Notes: generated by a model not told the origin, from the sequence alone. A DNA stretch of 64,000 bases from Phytohabitans kaempferiae (GCF_042433955.1 NZ_JBHLUH010000012.1:62001-126000); one strand, 5' to 3'; positions 35,023 to 44,114 are shown, counted from the first letter of the stretch. Numbers and translations: made by a program.

Positions 35023-35054
35023 CGCAAAGAGTTTTTTGCAAAATTGTCTTTGCG
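35023..35054. promoter_or_regulatory. 32-bp dyad operator between the ArsR-type and + strand genes
   Basis: CGCAAAGA (35023-35030) and TCTTTGCG (35047-35054) are perfect inverted arms. Both are centred on TTTTGCAAAA (35034-35043), itself a perfect palindrome. The whole element has one symmetry axis at 35038/35039. It is AT-rich in a very GC-rich region and lies 17 bp from the ArsR-type start codon. It is the obvious binding site for that regulator and could also affect the divergent gene. Confidence 0.75.
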
Positions 35055-35151
35055 ATCGTGGCGGGCGCTCTGCCCTCCGGTGCGACGATGGGCGCGTCCG
35101 GCGCCCTTGGCTGTGACGGGGCCGCGGCGGCGCCGGTGGCACGATGGAACG

Positions 35152-35556
35152 GTGATTTCGCTCGATCTCGCGGTCCGCCTGCGCGAAGCCGGGCTGACCT
35201 GGAAGCCTGCGGCCGGCGACCGGTTCGCGATCCCGGACCGCGACCTGGACGACGACGTGTTCGTGCTCAGCAACATGACCATCGAGGTGCACGAACTGCC
35301 CGAGGGCCAGGTCATCGGCTTCAACGGCACCACCGAGTGGGCGCTCGACGACGTCGAGAAGGACGAGGCGATCTGGCTCCCCCGCGAAGACCAGCTACGC
35401 GAGCTGCTCGGCGGTACGTTCCGGCGGCTGGAGCGAGATGGGGCCGGCTACCGGGCGACGATCGAGGTACTGGGCGCGACCCACGAGTTCACGGCACTGG
35501 AGCCGGCCGAGGCGTACGGCGCGGCGCTCCTCCATCTGATCGAGACCGCCAGGTAG
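35152..35556 (+). CDS. Conserved actinobacterial protein of unknown function
   Basis: This 134-aa acidic soluble protein (VISLDLAVRLREAGLTWKPA start) has SNMTIEVHELPEG and the FTALEPAEAYGAALLHLIE end. I recall homologous genes in many actinomycetes with no established function. The GTG at 35152 has GGAAC close upstream. It is divergent from the ArsR-type regulator with the operator between them. It ends just before dispersed-repeat copy C. Confidence 0.7.
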   Translation: MISLDLAVRLREAGLTWKPAAGDRFAIPDRDLDDDVFVLSNMTIEVHELPEGQVIGFNGTTEWALDDVEKDEAIWLPREDQLRELLGGTFRRLERDGAGYRATIEVLGATHEFTALEPAEAYGAALLHLIETAR

Positions 35557-35586
35557 GGCCTGTTTCGCCGCGACGGCTACGGGCCA

Positions 35587-35661
35587 GGTCGTGGGGACGC
35601 GGAGGGCGAGGCCGCGGGAGCGGCGGCCTGGACCACGACGGGCATCGCGGTAGCCCAGATC
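35587..35661 (+). repeat. Dispersed intergenic repeat, copy C
   Basis: The sequence starts GGTCGTGGGGACGCGGAGGG and ends ATCGCGGTAGCCCAGATC. It can fold: GTCGTGG (35588-35594) pairs with CCACGAC (35633-35639), and AGGCCGC with GCGGCCT inside. It lies between the convergent ends of the unknown gene (35556) and the AlkZ-like gene (35772). Confidence 0.8.
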
Positions 35662-35703
35662 TATCTCTTGGCGCGAGACGCCCGACCCTCACCACAAGAT
35701 CAA

Positions 35704-35771
35704 TTGTCAGGGGGTCGTCTTAGAATTAGAACATGAGTACGAACGGGGATCACGAATGGAACCGGCTGGCT
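35704..35771 (+). pseudogene. Promoter and 5' remnant of a truncated gene
   Basis: TTGTCA (35704-35709) and TAGAAC (35727-35732) are 17 bp apart. The ATG at 35733 begins a stretch (MSTNGDHEWNRLA) that resembles the start of XRE-type regulators. From ~35772 the sequence is the antisense of the AlkZ-like gene's 3' end, so only about 13 codons remain. This is a weak, speculative call: it may be a truncated gene start or chance. Confidence 0.25.
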
Positions 35772-37073
35772 TCACGCGACCAGCTCTCGCTCGAGCGGCG
35801 TGCGAAATCGAGGCGTCACCCGCACGCTGCCGATCCACTCGGTGAGGCGGCCCGCGCTCGCCTCCACCGCGACGGCCACATCGCGACCGACGTCTTCGAG
35901 CAGCCGGCAGACGACCTCGCCGCTCGCCCGCTGCGCCCAGCCCCCGATGATCCGGCCGTCCCACCACACGGTCGGGCCGACGTTGCCGGAGCGGTCGAAG
36001 AGGGCGGGTCCGTGCTCACCGAGATACCAGGAGCGCTCCTGCCACCCCATCGGCGTGGGGTCGAGCGCGGGGAGCAGCGACAGAGCCGGCTCGGGCACGG
36101 CCGCGGGCTCGGCGTCGTCGGGCAGCACCAGCCCGGTGGCGCCGCCCAGGTCGACCTCGACCGGCTTGATCGCGGCGAGAGCCTGCTTGACCTGGCCGGC
36201 GGTCCAGCCGGTCCACCACTTGATGTCGGCGGCCGTCCCCGGTCCGTAGGCGGCGAGCCACCGCCGCACCAGCACGGCGCGCGCCTCCTCGGCCGGCACC
36301 TGCGGCATGCCGCCGGGCAGCCACGCCTCGACCGGCGACCACCGATACTGGCTGCTGATCCAGGAGCCGCGCGGGCGACCGCGCACGATCCGGCCATCCG
36401 CGGCGAGGAGAAAGAGGACCCAGGTCGTGATGTTGGTCTTGCCCTCGTAGGGTTTGCCCGCCGCCATCACCACCTGCGTGCGCAGCCGCGGCTCGTCGGC
36501 CGAGAGCTCCGCGCCGGTCGCCTCCCCACGGGCGACGAGCGCACGCAACGTGGCCTCCTCGACCTCCTTCAGCCAGGGGCCGTCACCGACCCCGGCATCC
36601 GTGATGATCTGCGTGTATCGCCGCCGCTGCACCACCGCGATCGCGTCGGTCGTCGACGCCTGGATGATCGGTGCCAGCTCGACCGGCACGACAAACATCG
36701 TGCGTCGCATGCCGAGCATCCGCACCAGCGACCGCTCTTCGTAGAGCGCGTGCTCGATCTCCGCCACGCTCGACGCCGCCGGGTCGGCGGGCGTCCGCTT
36801 CGCTCCGCCTTGGGCACTGGCACCGTCAGCGCGCGGCGCGGCCTCCTGCCGGCCTGGCGTTGCCTGGCGGGGCGCGGCGGCCTGGCTATCGGGCGTTGCC
36901 AGGCGCGGGGCGGTGCGCGCGTGCAGGGAGAGGAATACCGAAGCGGGGTCGGTCGAGTGCAGCGCCACCACACCGCGGGCCGCCTCGGTCGGGTCTGCGG
37001 CGACCGCGCCGGGCGCCAGGTGGTGCCGCTGGGCGAGCCGGGCCCGCCGCTCCGCGACCTCGATCTTCCTCAT
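35772..37073 (-). CDS. AlkZ/YcaQ-like winged-helix DNA glycosylase family protein
   Basis: This 433-aa protein belongs to the HTH_42 (formerly DUF1006) family. Members such as AlkZ remove alkylated bases and interstrand crosslinks. Supporting segments are RRTMFVVPVELAP, GRPRGSWISSQYRWSPVEAWLP, RRWLAAYGPGTAADIKWWTG and LPALDPTPMGWQERSWYLGE. The N-terminal active-site region reads VALHSTDPAS rather than a QxQ motif, so substrate class is uncertain. An Ala/Pro/Gln-rich insertion of ~40 residues (about 62-103) interrupts the first domain. The ATG overlaps the adnB stop by 4 bp, tying it to the adnAB operon. Confidence 0.82.
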   Translation of the reverse strand: MRKIEVAERRARLAQRHHLAPGAVAADPTEAARGVVALHSTDPASVFLSLHARTAPRLATPDSQAAAPRQATPGRQEAAPRADGASAQGGAKRTPADPAASSVAEIEHALYEERSLVRMLGMRRTMFVVPVELAPIIQASTTDAIAVVQRRRYTQIITDAGVGDGPWLKEVEEATLRALVARGEATGAELSADEPRLRTQVVMAAGKPYEGKTNITTWVLFLLAADGRIVRGRPRGSWISSQYRWSPVEAWLPGGMPQVPAEEARAVLVRRWLAAYGPGTAADIKWWTGWTAGQVKQALAAIKPVEVDLGGATGLVLPDDAEPAAVPEPALSLLPALDPTPMGWQERSWYLGEHGPALFDRSGNVGPTVWWDGRIIGGWAQRASGEVVCRLLEDVGRDVAVAVEASAGRLTEWIGSVRVTPRFRTPLERELVA

Positions 37074-40000
37074 CGCGCGTCTCCCAGCGGCACCGAGGTG
37101 AGCAGCGCGGCCAGCCCGGCCGCGTCGAGCAGGTCGGCGGGACGCACGGTCACGCCCTCGCGCACGTAGTGGAAGGCGGCCCGCACGTGCTCGACCGGCA
37201 CGCCGGCCAGGTCGGCCCAGGCGAGGCGATACGCGGCCAGCTGCACCGCCGCCGCCTGGGCCTCCACACCGGACGGTTGGCGGCCGGTCTTCCAGTCGAC
37301 CACGTCGTAGCGCCCGCCCGGGTCGGCGAAGACCGCGTCCATCCGCCCGCGTACGACAACGCCGGCGATCACCGTGGCGAAGGGCACCTCCACCTCCACC
37401 GGCGTGCGGTCGGCCCACTCACTCGTCAGGAAGCGCCCCTGCAACTCGGCCAGCGCCTCGTCCGGCGCCGCGTCTTCGTCGGCGGCACCGGGCAGCTCGT
37501 CGACGTCGAGCAGGCGGCCCGCGCCAAACCGCTGCTCCAGCCAGAGGTGAAAGGCCGTGCCCCGGCGGGAGTACGGGTCGGGGCGCGACGGCATCGGGCG
37601 GCGCAACTGCCGGGCCAGCCCCTGCGGGTCGCGGCGGAGCGTGACGAGCTGCGACACCGACAGGTGGCCGGGGAGGGCGATCTGCGTGGGCTCGTCGCGG
37701 CGGGCCAGCCGGTCGCGTTCGGCGAGGAGCATGTCGACCTCGTATGCCCAGCCGGCCGCCTGCGGGTCGAGGTCGTCGCTTTCCTCCGCGCGCGCTTGGC
37801 CGGGCTCGACGGATGCATCGGGCAGAGCGGAGCCAGCGGACTGAGCGGACGCGGCCGCCTGAGCGGACGCGGCGGCCTGAGCGGCGGCGCCGGCATCGGG
37901 CGAGCCGAAAGCCGCGGAGCCAGGAGCCGCGTCAGTGGCGGCACCGGCCCCAGGCGAGCCGGAGGCCGCCGGCACAGCCGGAGCGGAAGGCACGGCTGGA
38001 GCGGAAGGCGCGGCTGGAGCGCCGTCCACCTGCGCGGCCATCATCTGGCGCACCAGCGCGGCCGCCCTGGTCATCTCCGGGCGACGAGGGCCGAGCGGGT
38101 CGGCGGGCCACTCCGCCGTCGCCACCACCTCGGAGGTCGGGTTGGTGGTGTCGGGCGTCGGCTCAGGCTCCCAGGCCACCACCGCGCCGCTGCCCGCCAG
38201 GCACTGGTCGCGGATCTCGGTGAGAAACACCGACGGCCCGCGCGGCTTCTTCACGCCCTCGCCCCACCAGTAGCCCGAGCAGAGCAGCAGCCGGCGCGGG
38301 CGGGTCACCGCCACGTAGGCCAGGCGTCGCTCCTCGCGCTCGTCGTGCGCCGCCCACTCCTCGTTGAACGCCTCCACCGCCGCGGCCACCTCGCGCTGGT
38401 CGGCCGCATCCGCCAAGGCGAGCCGGGGCAGCCCACCGGCGTCGCCGCGCAGTGGGAAGGGGAGCACGCCCAGCCCCTTGAGGTAGTGGTCGGAGGCGCG
38501 CACCGGCCCCGGCCACACGCCCCTGGTCAGGCCGGCGACCGCCACCACGTCCCACTCCAGGCCCTTGGCCGCGTGGGCGGTGAGGATCTGCACGGCGCCC
38601 TCGACCACGTCGACCTCGCCCGGCGACAGCCCGCGCTCCTCGTCTTCGGCCGCCGCCAGAAACGCCAGGAAGCCGCCGAGCGTGCCGCCGTCGGTGTCAC
38701 GCACGAAGCGGGCCGCCACGTCGCCCAGCGCGTCGAGGTGGCCCCGCGCCAGCCCGGCGTCGGCGCCCGCGCGCACGGACACCTCCACGTCGAGCCCGGT
38801 GGTCCGCTCCACATCGGAGATCAGGTCGGGCAGCGGCTGGTCGAGGCGGTGGCGGAGGAGGGCCAGTTCCCGGCCGTACGCACGGAGCCGCGCGTAGCCC
38901 TCCGCGGAGTACGCCTGCGCGGGCCCCGGATCGGCGAGCGCCTCGACCAGGCTCGACTCGTCGAGGCGGTCGGGCACGATCTCCGGCTCCTCGGGCACCG
39001 GTGCCAGGCCGCGTCGGGCGGCGGCGATGGCGCGCGAGCGGCGATACAGGGCGACGAGATCGCGCGGCCCGATCCGCCAGCGCGCGCCGGTGAGCAGCCG
39101 CAGCAGCGAGGCGCCGTCGGTGGGGTCGGCGAGTACCCGCAGCGTGCACACCACGTCGCGCACCTCGGCGGTGTCGAGCAGCCCGCCGAGGCCCACCACC
39201 TCGACCGGCACGCCGCGCGCCCGCAGTGCCGCCTCGATCGCCGGGATCTGGCTGCGCAGCCGCACGAGTACGGCGCTGGTGGGCCGCTGCTCGACCGGGA
39301 TCTGCTCGGGCAGCGCCTCGGGCTGGCCGGCGGCGGCCCGCCATGCCTTGACCATGCTCTCGGCGATCCACTCCGCCTCGCCGGCAAACGACTCCAACAG
39401 TGCACAGTGGACGGCCGCGCCCCCGATCCGGGCGTCGACGCGGGCCGCGGCGGTCAGCTCGGCCACCTTGGCGCCGGCCGCGCGCAGCGGGGTGGAGAGC
39501 GCGTTGGCCACGCCCAGCACCTCGGGCCGGTTGCGCCAGCTCGTGGTGAGCGACCGCTCCGCCCCGCCAAACTCGGTCGCGAAGCGCTCCAGCGTGCCCG
39601 CGCTCGCCCCGCGCCAGCCGTAGATGGACTGGCACGGGTCGCCGACCGCGGCCACCGGATGCCCCTGCCCGCTGAGCTTGTCTTGCCCGCCTCCGGCAAA
39701 GAGTGAACGCAGCAGCACCACCTGGGCGTGGCTCGTGTCCTGGTATTCGTCGAGCAGCACCACCTTGTAGCGCTCCCGCTCGATGATGCCGACCTCGGGG
39801 TAGTCGCGGGCGACGATTGCCGCGCGCGCCATCTGGTCGCCGAAGTCCATCGCCTCGAAGGCTTCCTTGCGCTGCTCGTACGCCCGCACGAGCGGCAGCA
39901 GCTTGAGTCGCACCTGCTGGCGGGCGAGTGCGTCACGCACCGCCGCGGCCACCTTGCCTGGCCGCGACTGCACGTCGGCGAAGAAGCGCCCGGTCCAGGC

Positions 40001-40591
40001 GGCCAGATCGTCGGTGGAGACCAGGTGCTCGGCCAGCTCGCCGGCGAGCTGGAGCACCGCGTCGGTCACAGTGGACGGTGCGAACGGCACGTCGGACATG
40101 TCGCCCTTGTAGTTACGCACCAGCAGGTCGACGATCTGCCACCGGGACGCCTCGGTGAGCAACCGGGCCGACGGCTCGTATCCGGCGCGCAGGCCGTGTT
40201 CGACCACGATCCGGGCGGCGTACGAGTGGTAGGTGGCGACGGTCGGCTCGCCGGCCAGCAGCTCCTCGCGGCCGAGGCGGCGCACGAGCTGGCCGAGCCG
40301 CGTGCGTACGCGGTGGGCCAGCTCGCCGGCCGCCTTGCGGGTGAACGTGAGGCCGAGCACCTGCTCCGGGCTCGCGTATCCGTTGGCGACGAGCCACAGC
40401 ACGCGGGCGGCCATCGTCTCGGTCTTGCCGGACCCGGCGCCCGCCACGACGAGGAGCGGCTCGACCGGCGCCGAGATGATCGCGGCCTGCTCCGGTGTCG
40501 GCGGGTGCAGGTGGAGCATCGTCGCCAGCTCATGCGGCGTGTATCGCGGACCGGCCGCGGCCTGCTGCGTAACCGGAAACAACTCGATCAA
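37070..40591 (-). CDS. adnB: ATP-dependent helicase-nuclease subunit AdnB
   Basis: This 1173-aa UvrD-like motor fused to a RecB-like nuclease is one half of AdnAB, the actinobacterial end-resection machine. Walker A is GAGSGKTETM (about residue 50), the DEXX box is LLDEYQDTSHAQ, and GDPCQSIYGWRG and YVAVTRPRR are motifs III and VI. The C-terminal nuclease has GRMDAVFAD, VVDWKTGRQ and the QLAAYR motif, so catalytic residues look intact. An Ala/Pro/Gly/Ser-rich linker (about 850-930) joins motor and nuclease. The track start is a TTG at 40591 with no clear ribosome-binding site. A later start is possible. It follows adnA on the same strand. Confidence 0.9.
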   Translation of the reverse strand: MIELFPVTQQAAAGPRYTPHELATMLHLHPPTPEQAAIISAPVEPLLVVAGAGSGKTETMAARVLWLVANGYASPEQVLGLTFTRKAAGELAHRVRTRLGQLVRRLGREELLAGEPTVATYHSYAARIVVEHGLRAGYEPSARLLTEASRWQIVDLLVRNYKGDMSDVPFAPSTVTDAVLQLAGELAEHLVSTDDLAAWTGRFFADVQSRPGKVAAAVRDALARQQVRLKLLPLVRAYEQRKEAFEAMDFGDQMARAAIVARDYPEVGIIERERYKVVLLDEYQDTSHAQVVLLRSLFAGGGQDKLSGQGHPVAAVGDPCQSIYGWRGASAGTLERFATEFGGAERSLTTSWRNRPEVLGVANALSTPLRAAGAKVAELTAAARVDARIGGAAVHCALLESFAGEAEWIAESMVKAWRAAAGQPEALPEQIPVEQRPTSAVLVRLRSQIPAIEAALRARGVPVEVVGLGGLLDTAEVRDVVCTLRVLADPTDGASLLRLLTGARWRIGPRDLVALYRRSRAIAAARRGLAPVPEEPEIVPDRLDESSLVEALADPGPAQAYSAEGYARLRAYGRELALLRHRLDQPLPDLISDVERTTGLDVEVSVRAGADAGLARGHLDALGDVAARFVRDTDGGTLGGFLAFLAAAEDEERGLSPGEVDVVEGAVQILTAHAAKGLEWDVVAVAGLTRGVWPGPVRASDHYLKGLGVLPFPLRGDAGGLPRLALADAADQREVAAAVEAFNEEWAAHDEREERRLAYVAVTRPRRLLLCSGYWWGEGVKKPRGPSVFLTEIRDQCLAGSGAVVAWEPEPTPDTTNPTSEVVATAEWPADPLGPRRPEMTRAAALVRQMMAAQVDGAPAAPSAPAVPSAPAVPAASGSPGAGAATDAAPGSAAFGSPDAGAAAQAAASAQAAASAQSAGSALPDASVEPGQARAEESDDLDPQAAGWAYEVDMLLAERDRLARRDEPTQIALPGHLSVSQLVTLRRDPQGLARQLRRPMPSRPDPYSRRGTAFHLWLEQRFGAGRLLDVDELPGAADEDAAPDEALAELQGRFLTSEWADRTPVEVEVPFATVIAGVVVRGRMDAVFADPGGRYDVVDWKTGRQPSGVEAQAAAVQLAAYRLAWADLAGVPVEHVRAAFHYVREGVTVRPADLLDAAGLAALLTSVPLGDAR

Positions 40592-40680
40592 GGCGTCACC
40601 GCCGAAACCAGGCCGATCAAGGCGTCACCGCCGGAAGCAGAGCCGACAAAGGCGTCACCGCCGGAAGCAGAGCCGACAAA
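40592..40680 (-). repeat. 30-bp tandem repeat between adnA and adnB
   Basis: GGCGTCACCGCCGGAAGCAG plus AGCCGACAAA is repeated exactly at 40621-40650 and 40651-40680. A degenerate 29-bp unit lies at 40592-40620 and a partial copy begins at 40681. The 29-bp unit shifts the frame relative to the perfect ones. The array directly precedes the adnB start and adds no gene. Confidence 0.9.
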
Positions 40681-40718
40681 GGCGCCGACCCCAGCACGAC
40701 CACGGGTAGAGAGCGGGA

Positions 40719-43700
40719 TCACGGCTCCACCACCTGCCGTCCCTTGCCGGAGATCGGGCAGCTCGTGCGGACGGGGCACACGCGGCACCGCGAGTTGGCC
40801 ACGGCGTGGAAGGTCGAGGCGGCCATGGTGTCGGCGGTGCGCCGCACGAGCGCGCCGGCCCAGCCCGACTCCTCGCCCTCGCCGAGCGCGGCCTGGCTCT
40901 GCTCCTTGGCCTCCTTGGTGCTCGTGCCAAGCTGCACGAGCGCGGCGCCGCCGGCCTCGTCGCCGTGCTCCGCGAACGCCCCCGCCTCCACCGCCGCCTG
41001 GTAAGCCGCGAGCTGCGGATGCTCGGCCAGTTCGGCCTCGGTGACCGTCGCGCTCTTGCCGGTCTTGAGGTCGATCACGACGAGCCGCCCGGACCCGTCT
41101 ACCTCAAGCCGGTCGACCCGCCCGGTGAGGTCGATCGGGCGGAGCGGGTCGGCCAGCCGCACCGCGAACTCCTGCTCGATCGCGAGCAGCCGCCGCGGAT
41201 TGGTCGCCAGCCACCGCAGCAGCTTGTCGACCATCGTCTCGGCGCGCGACCGCTCGGCACCGGCCAGCCACTGCGCGGCCAGCTCGATCGCGTCGAACCG
41301 GCCCGTTATGTACTCCACCAGCTGCTCACGGTCGACGGCCGCGTCTTCGGCGAGCATGGCCGCCGCGTGCACGAGATTGCCCACGCCCTGCGCGGGGCTG
41401 GGCGGGGCGCCGCCGCCGTGCCGCTCCAGCAGCCACCGCAGGCTGCACCGCAGCGCACTCTCCATAGTGGACGGCGTGACCTTCACCGGCTCGCCCTCGT
41501 CGACCAGCGGGCGGTCGTCGGATAGCTCGCGCAGCCCCCACCAGTCGTGTGGATGGGCACCGGGCACACCGGCGAGGGCCAGGCGGGCGAGCTGGGCCGC
41601 GGCGGCACGCTTGCGCGGCTCCGGCGCGGCCGGATCGGTGACGGCGGTGCGCAGCTCGGCCACCAGCGCGGGCAGCGTGAGCGCCCGGGGCAGCCGCCCG
41701 ACCGGCACCTCGACCGGCCCCGGGGCGGCGGCCTCCACATCGGACTCTTCGGCGGGCGGCAGCAGCTCGGCGAGGAAGCGGCTCGGCTGCTCCTCGTGAT
41801 CGCTGCCGCCGACCGCCGCCGACGCCACCGCGGTCACCAGCAGCCGCCGCCGGGCGCGCGTGGCCGCGACGTAGAAGAGCCGCCGCTCCTCGTCGAGCAG
41901 CGCCGAGGTCTGCCCGACCAGCGAGGCCGCGACGCCGGCTCCCTCGGCCCGCCCGGCGAGCACGTCGACCAGCCGCTCGGAGCCGAGCAGGCTGCCGCGC
42001 AGGCGCAGGTCGGGCCAGATCCCCTCCTGAACGCCGGCGACGACCACGACATCCCACTCCAGGCCCTTGGCCGCGTGTGCGGTGAGCAGCCGCACCGCCT
42101 GCCCCCGGTCGGCGCTCGGCGCGATCGTGTCGGCCGGAAGCTGCTGCCCGAAAACGTGGTCGAGGAAGACCTCGGTGCGGGCGCCGGGCAGCCGATCGAC
42201 GAAGCGGGCCGCGGTGTCGAAGAGCGCCACGATCGCGTCGAGGTCGCGGTCGGCCGCCACGCCCCGCCACTGGAGGCCGCGCTCCTCGCCCGGGTCGCCG
42301 ACCGGGCCGGAGCGGGCGGTCAGCCCGTACCACCGCTCGGCCATGCCACTCGCCCGCCACACCGACCACAGCACGTCTTCGACGGTGGCGCCCGGTGCGC
42401 CGGCCGCCTCCCGCGCGGTCGCCAGCAGGCCCGCGATGCTCTTGGCCGGCGCGGCCCACCGCCGCTCGATCGCGACCAGCTCGGCGGGCTCGCGCAGCGC
42501 GTCGACCAGCAGCTCGCCCGAGGGGCGGGGATCGTCGGCGGCCAGTGCGAGCGCCCGTAGCCCCTGCCGCAGCCGCCGCTCGCCCAGCGGGTCGATGCCG
42601 CCGAGGGGCGAGTGGAGCAGCGCGACCGCTGCCTCCTCCTCGAGCCGCTCGGGCTCCAGCGCACACCGCAGGAGCAGCAGGAACGGCGCCACCGCCGGCT
42701 GGAGGTGCAGCGGCAGATCCTCCGCCTGGGTCACGGTCGGGATGCCGGCCGCGTGCAGCGCCCGCTGGAGGGGCGCGAGCTGGAGGTGCGTGGAGCGGAC
42801 GAGCACCGCCATGCGCGACCACGGCACGCCGTCGAGCAGGTGGGCTTGGCGCAGCCTGTGTGCCACGTATCCGGACTCGCTCGTGCCCGACCGGAAGCTC
42901 CGGACCTCGACGGTGGCGGTGATGTCGGTGGCCGCCGGCGTCTGCCGCCGATGCCCCGCCGGCCCGCGCAGCCGCCGCGCGAGGCGCCCGGTCGCCGCCA
43001 GCAGCTCGCCGCCGGTGCGGTAGTTGCTGTGCAGCGTGACGGTCGGCGCGACGGCCCCGGACACGGTGCGGAACCGGTGCGTGAACGTGGTCACGCCGGT
43101 CGGGTCGGCGCCCCGGAAGGCGAACGTCGACGAGTCGGGATCGGCGAACGCCACCAGCGGCTTGCCCCCACCGGCCACCAGCGAGAGCAGGTCGAGCTGG
43201 GCCGGGTCGGTGTCGGCGAGCTCGTCGACGTAGACGTAGGCCAACCGGTGACGCTCCGCCTCGAGCAGCGCGGGGTCGTCGGCGAGCAGCCCGGCGGCGG
43301 CCCGGATCAGCTCGGCCGGGTCGAAGCCGACCGAGCCTCGCGTGGTGGCGTCGCGGAGGGCGAGCACCGCGATGTACTCCCGGAGGAAGCGCGCGGCGGC
43401 CGGCCAGTCGGGGCGGCCCAGCCGCTCGCCCAGCTCGGCGAGCTGTGCCGGGCCGACGCCCCGCTCGGCGGCCCGCTGGAGCAGGTCGCGCAACTGCTGG
43501 GCGAACGCCCGCGTGGGCAGCGCCGGCCGCAGCGCGGGCGGCCACTTCTCCTCGGCCTCTTCGAGCAGCTCGCGGATGACCAGATCCTGCTCCGGACCGG
43601 TGAGCAGCCGGGGCGAGGGCTCGCCGCGCTCGGCGGCGGACCGGCGGAGCAGGCCGAACGCGTAGGCGTGGAACGTGCGCACCAGCGGCTCGTGCACGAC

Positions 43701-44114
43701 CCGACCGTCGCGGCGCGCCCCGCCCGCGTGCGCCCCGGCGACCGGCACCTCGACCCGACCGTCGCGGCGCGCCCCGCCCGCGCGTGCCCCGGCGACCGGT
43801 GCCTCGACCCGCCCGTCACCGCTCGCCTCGCCCGCGCGTGGCCCGGCGATCCGCGCCTCGATCCGCTCGCGGAGCGCGGTGGCCGAGCGGCGCCCGAACG
43901 TCAGCACCAGGATCCGCTCCGGGTCGGTGCCCTCGTCGACCCGCGCGGCGACCGCCTCGACCAGCGTGCCGGTCTTGCCCGTGCCGGGGCCCCCGAGCAC
44001 CAGCAACGGCCCGTCGGTGTGCCCCACGACATGCCCCTGCAACGGGTCTTCGAGCCGCTCCGGCACGGCCTCGGCCGGCCGGCGGACCAACCGGTACGCC
44101 TGCACGAGGCTCAT
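40719..44114 (-). CDS. adnA: ATP-dependent helicase-nuclease subunit AdnA
   Basis: This 1131-aa partner of AdnB has a UvrD-like motor with Walker A LGGPGTGKTGTLVEA (about residue 45), DEXX-type YVDELADTDPAQ, and motif VI FYVAATRARRR. The nuclease domain carries GRVDRLEVDGSG, VIDLKTGKSA and QLAAYQ. Four cysteines near the end (CRVCPVRTSCP with an upstream one) could form the iron-sulfur cluster seen in RecB-type nucleases. An 18-residue block is repeated three times after the first helicase segment. The start MSLVQAYRLVRRP at 44114 is preferred over the GTG at 44150, which lacks a ribosome-binding site. Confidence 0.9.
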   Translation of the reverse strand: MSLVQAYRLVRRPAEAVPERLEDPLQGHVVGHTDGPLLVLGGPGTGKTGTLVEAVAARVDEGTDPERILVLTFGRRSATALRERIEARIAGPRAGEASGDGRVEAPVAGARAGGARRDGRVEVPVAGAHAGGARRDGRVVHEPLVRTFHAYAFGLLRRSAAERGEPSPRLLTGPEQDLVIRELLEEAEEKWPPALRPALPTRAFAQQLRDLLQRAAERGVGPAQLAELGERLGRPDWPAAARFLREYIAVLALRDATTRGSVGFDPAELIRAAAGLLADDPALLEAERHRLAYVYVDELADTDPAQLDLLSLVAGGGKPLVAFADPDSSTFAFRGADPTGVTTFTHRFRTVSGAVAPTVTLHSNYRTGGELLAATGRLARRLRGPAGHRRQTPAATDITATVEVRSFRSGTSESGYVAHRLRQAHLLDGVPWSRMAVLVRSTHLQLAPLQRALHAAGIPTVTQAEDLPLHLQPAVAPFLLLLRCALEPERLEEEAAVALLHSPLGGIDPLGERRLRQGLRALALAADDPRPSGELLVDALREPAELVAIERRWAAPAKSIAGLLATAREAAGAPGATVEDVLWSVWRASGMAERWYGLTARSGPVGDPGEERGLQWRGVAADRDLDAIVALFDTAARFVDRLPGARTEVFLDHVFGQQLPADTIAPSADRGQAVRLLTAHAAKGLEWDVVVVAGVQEGIWPDLRLRGSLLGSERLVDVLAGRAEGAGVAASLVGQTSALLDEERRLFYVAATRARRRLLVTAVASAAVGGSDHEEQPSRFLAELLPPAEESDVEAAAPGPVEVPVGRLPRALTLPALVAELRTAVTDPAAPEPRKRAAAAQLARLALAGVPGAHPHDWWGLRELSDDRPLVDEGEPVKVTPSTMESALRCSLRWLLERHGGGAPPSPAQGVGNLVHAAAMLAEDAAVDREQLVEYITGRFDAIELAAQWLAGAERSRAETMVDKLLRWLATNPRRLLAIEQEFAVRLADPLRPIDLTGRVDRLEVDGSGRLVVIDLKTGKSATVTEAELAEHPQLAAYQAAVEAGAFAEHGDEAGGAALVQLGTSTKEAKEQSQAALGEGEESGWAGALVRRTADTMAASTFHAVANSRCRVCPVRTSCPISGKGRQVVEP
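43697..43858 (-). repeat. 54-bp tandem repeat inside adnA
   Basis: Three units start at 43697, 43751 and 43805. The first two are near-identical and the third is degenerate. They encode an 18-residue block ending ARRDGRVE- or AGxxGDGRVE-type sequence, rich in Gly, Ala and Arg. It is inserted in helicase domain 1A after RERIEARIAG and before the HEPLVRTFHAYAF motif. Confidence 0.85.

Noticed and set aside
35733..37169. A 478-codon frame on the plus strand
   Set aside because: It is the antisense of the AlkZ-like gene after the first ~13 codons and has typical shadow composition.
40592..40680. 30-bp tandem array as a CRISPR
   Set aside because: The units are directly adjacent with no unique spacers, and no cas genes are present.
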